From Modestobacter sp. (GTDB taxonomy: Bacteria; Actinomycetota; Actinomycetes; Mycobacteriales; Geodermatophilaceae): 13,089 bases of DNA. Position 1 is the first letter of the stretch; the number at the start of each line of letters is the position of its first letter. The notes beneath the pieces are model-generated. The model was not told the origin of the DNA. It did no database searches and worked only from the letters and a program-made list of their open reading frames with translations. The position numbers were made by a program, and so were the translations under genes. The stretch spans positions 1-13,089 of the forward strand of contig JAOPVN010000086.1 in assembly GCA_025966175.1 (NCBI GenBank), read 5' to 3'. This document shows positions 12,602 through 13,089 of this stretch, one piece after another.

Positions 12602-13089
12602 CAACCACCACGACGGCTGATCGCGGGTCACCTTGGCGTCGATGAGCAGCGGGGTCGAGCGGGGGCCGGCCAGCCAGGCTGCCACCGCGTCCAGCGCACG
12701 CACGTCCCGGACGGTGACGGCCTCGAAGCCGTGGCCGCGGGCGATCGCGGCGAAGTCGGTCTCGGGGAACCGCACGGTGTCCAGCGGATGGCCGTCCGGA
12801 CCGAAGTGGTGCACCTCGGCGCCGTACGCGGCGTCGTCGTAGACGACGACCACCATGGGCAGCCGCAGTCGGACGACGGTCTCGAGCTCCGAGGCGCCCA
12901 TCAGCGCGCCGCCGTCGCCCAGAGCGGCGACGGGCAGGCGGTGGGGTTGGGCCAGCGCCGCCCCGATCGCCGTCGCCAGGCCCAGCCCCACCGACTGGAA
13001 CGCCTGGGTGAAGCAGAAGCCGAGCTGGTCGGGGACGTCGAGGAACATGCTGGGGTAGCCCATGAAGTTGCCGGAGTCCACGGCGACGA
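12578..13089 (-). CDS. Thiamine-pyrophosphate-binding enzyme, C-terminal part (partial)
   Basis: About 170 residues from the TPP-binding C-terminal domain (PF02775) of an acetolactate synthase/benzoylformate decarboxylase-like enzyme. The gene enters from the right edge; the codon at 13081 is GTG in frame, but AVDSGNF reads through it, so it is an internal valine. The TPP/Mg2+ motif begins ALGDGGALMGASELETVVRL and ends at VVYDDAAYG. Most relatives have Asn-Asn where this has Asp-Asp. The upstream QAFQSVGLGLATAIGAAL segment is the usual lead-in to the motif. The reaction cannot be told without the N-terminal domains. It is convergent with the PEPCK homologue, with only 23 bases between the stop codons, and may be unrelated to the catabolic cluster. 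Confidence 0.85.
   Translation of the reverse strand, partial: VAVDSGNFMGYPSMFLDVPDQLGFCFTQAFQSVGLGLATAIGAALAQPHRLPVAALGDGGALMGASELETVVRLRLPMVVVVYDDAAYGAEVHHFGPDGHPLDTVRFPETDFAAIARGHGFEAVTVRDVRALDAVAAWLAGPRSTPLLIDAKVTRDQPSWWLAEAFRGH

Overview
The window is high-GC DNA (about 70 % by eye) with GTG starts, strong third-position G/C bias and GC-rich hairpins lacking U-tracts. Together with an SdhB that resembles the mycobacterial Rv0247c type, this points to an actinobacterium. Geodermatophilaceae or Pseudonocardiales are my best guesses, but the genus cannot be fixed from sequence alone. I see no tRNA, rRNA, CRISPR, insertion sequence or phage gene, and no gene-free stretch over 300 bases.

Layout. 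(1) 1-698: the end of a core gene, the iron-sulfur subunit of succinate dehydrogenase/fumarate reductase. (2) 729-1619, minus strand: a metal-dependent 'cyclase' family hydrolase. It is divergent from a plus-strand pair, a beta-keto acid cleavage enzyme (BKACE/DUF849, 1778-2701) and a GntR/FCD regulator (2772-3494). (3) 3737-8489: a tight operon of a zinc-dependent MDR dehydrogenase and the three subunits of a molybdenum hydroxylase (FAD, 2x[2Fe-2S], Mo-pterin). (4) 8579-10623: a Tm-1-like/UPF0261 protein and a histidine phosphatase, each followed by a GC-rich hairpin. (5) 10713-12554: a GTP-type PEP carboxykinase homologue that lacks two of the three family Mn2+ ligands and the P-loop cysteine. 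(6) 12578-13089, minus strand: the C-terminal part of a TPP-dependent enzyme, convergent with (5) across a perfect 15-bp hairpin.

How it fits together. Four near-identical operator-like sites with core CGATTATCG occur only in the two intergenic regions around the GntR gene: two (an inverted pair) in the cyclase/BKACE divergent region and two (a direct pair) bracketing a good -35/-10 promoter upstream of the dehydrogenase-Mo-hydroxylase operon. This ties cyclase, BKACE, regulator, dehydrogenase and Mo-hydroxylase into one probable local regulon. The enzyme types suggest a catabolic route: hydroxylation of a (hetero)cyclic or aldehyde substrate, hydrolytic opening by the cyclase-family enzyme, oxidation of a hydroxy acid to a beta-keto acid, and acetyl-CoA-dependent cleavage to acetoacetate plus an acyl-CoA. 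The substrate is not identifiable from the sequence, and I know of no described pathway with this exact gene set. The Tm-1-like protein, the phosphatase and the aberrant PEPCK homologue may belong to the same system, but this is less certain.
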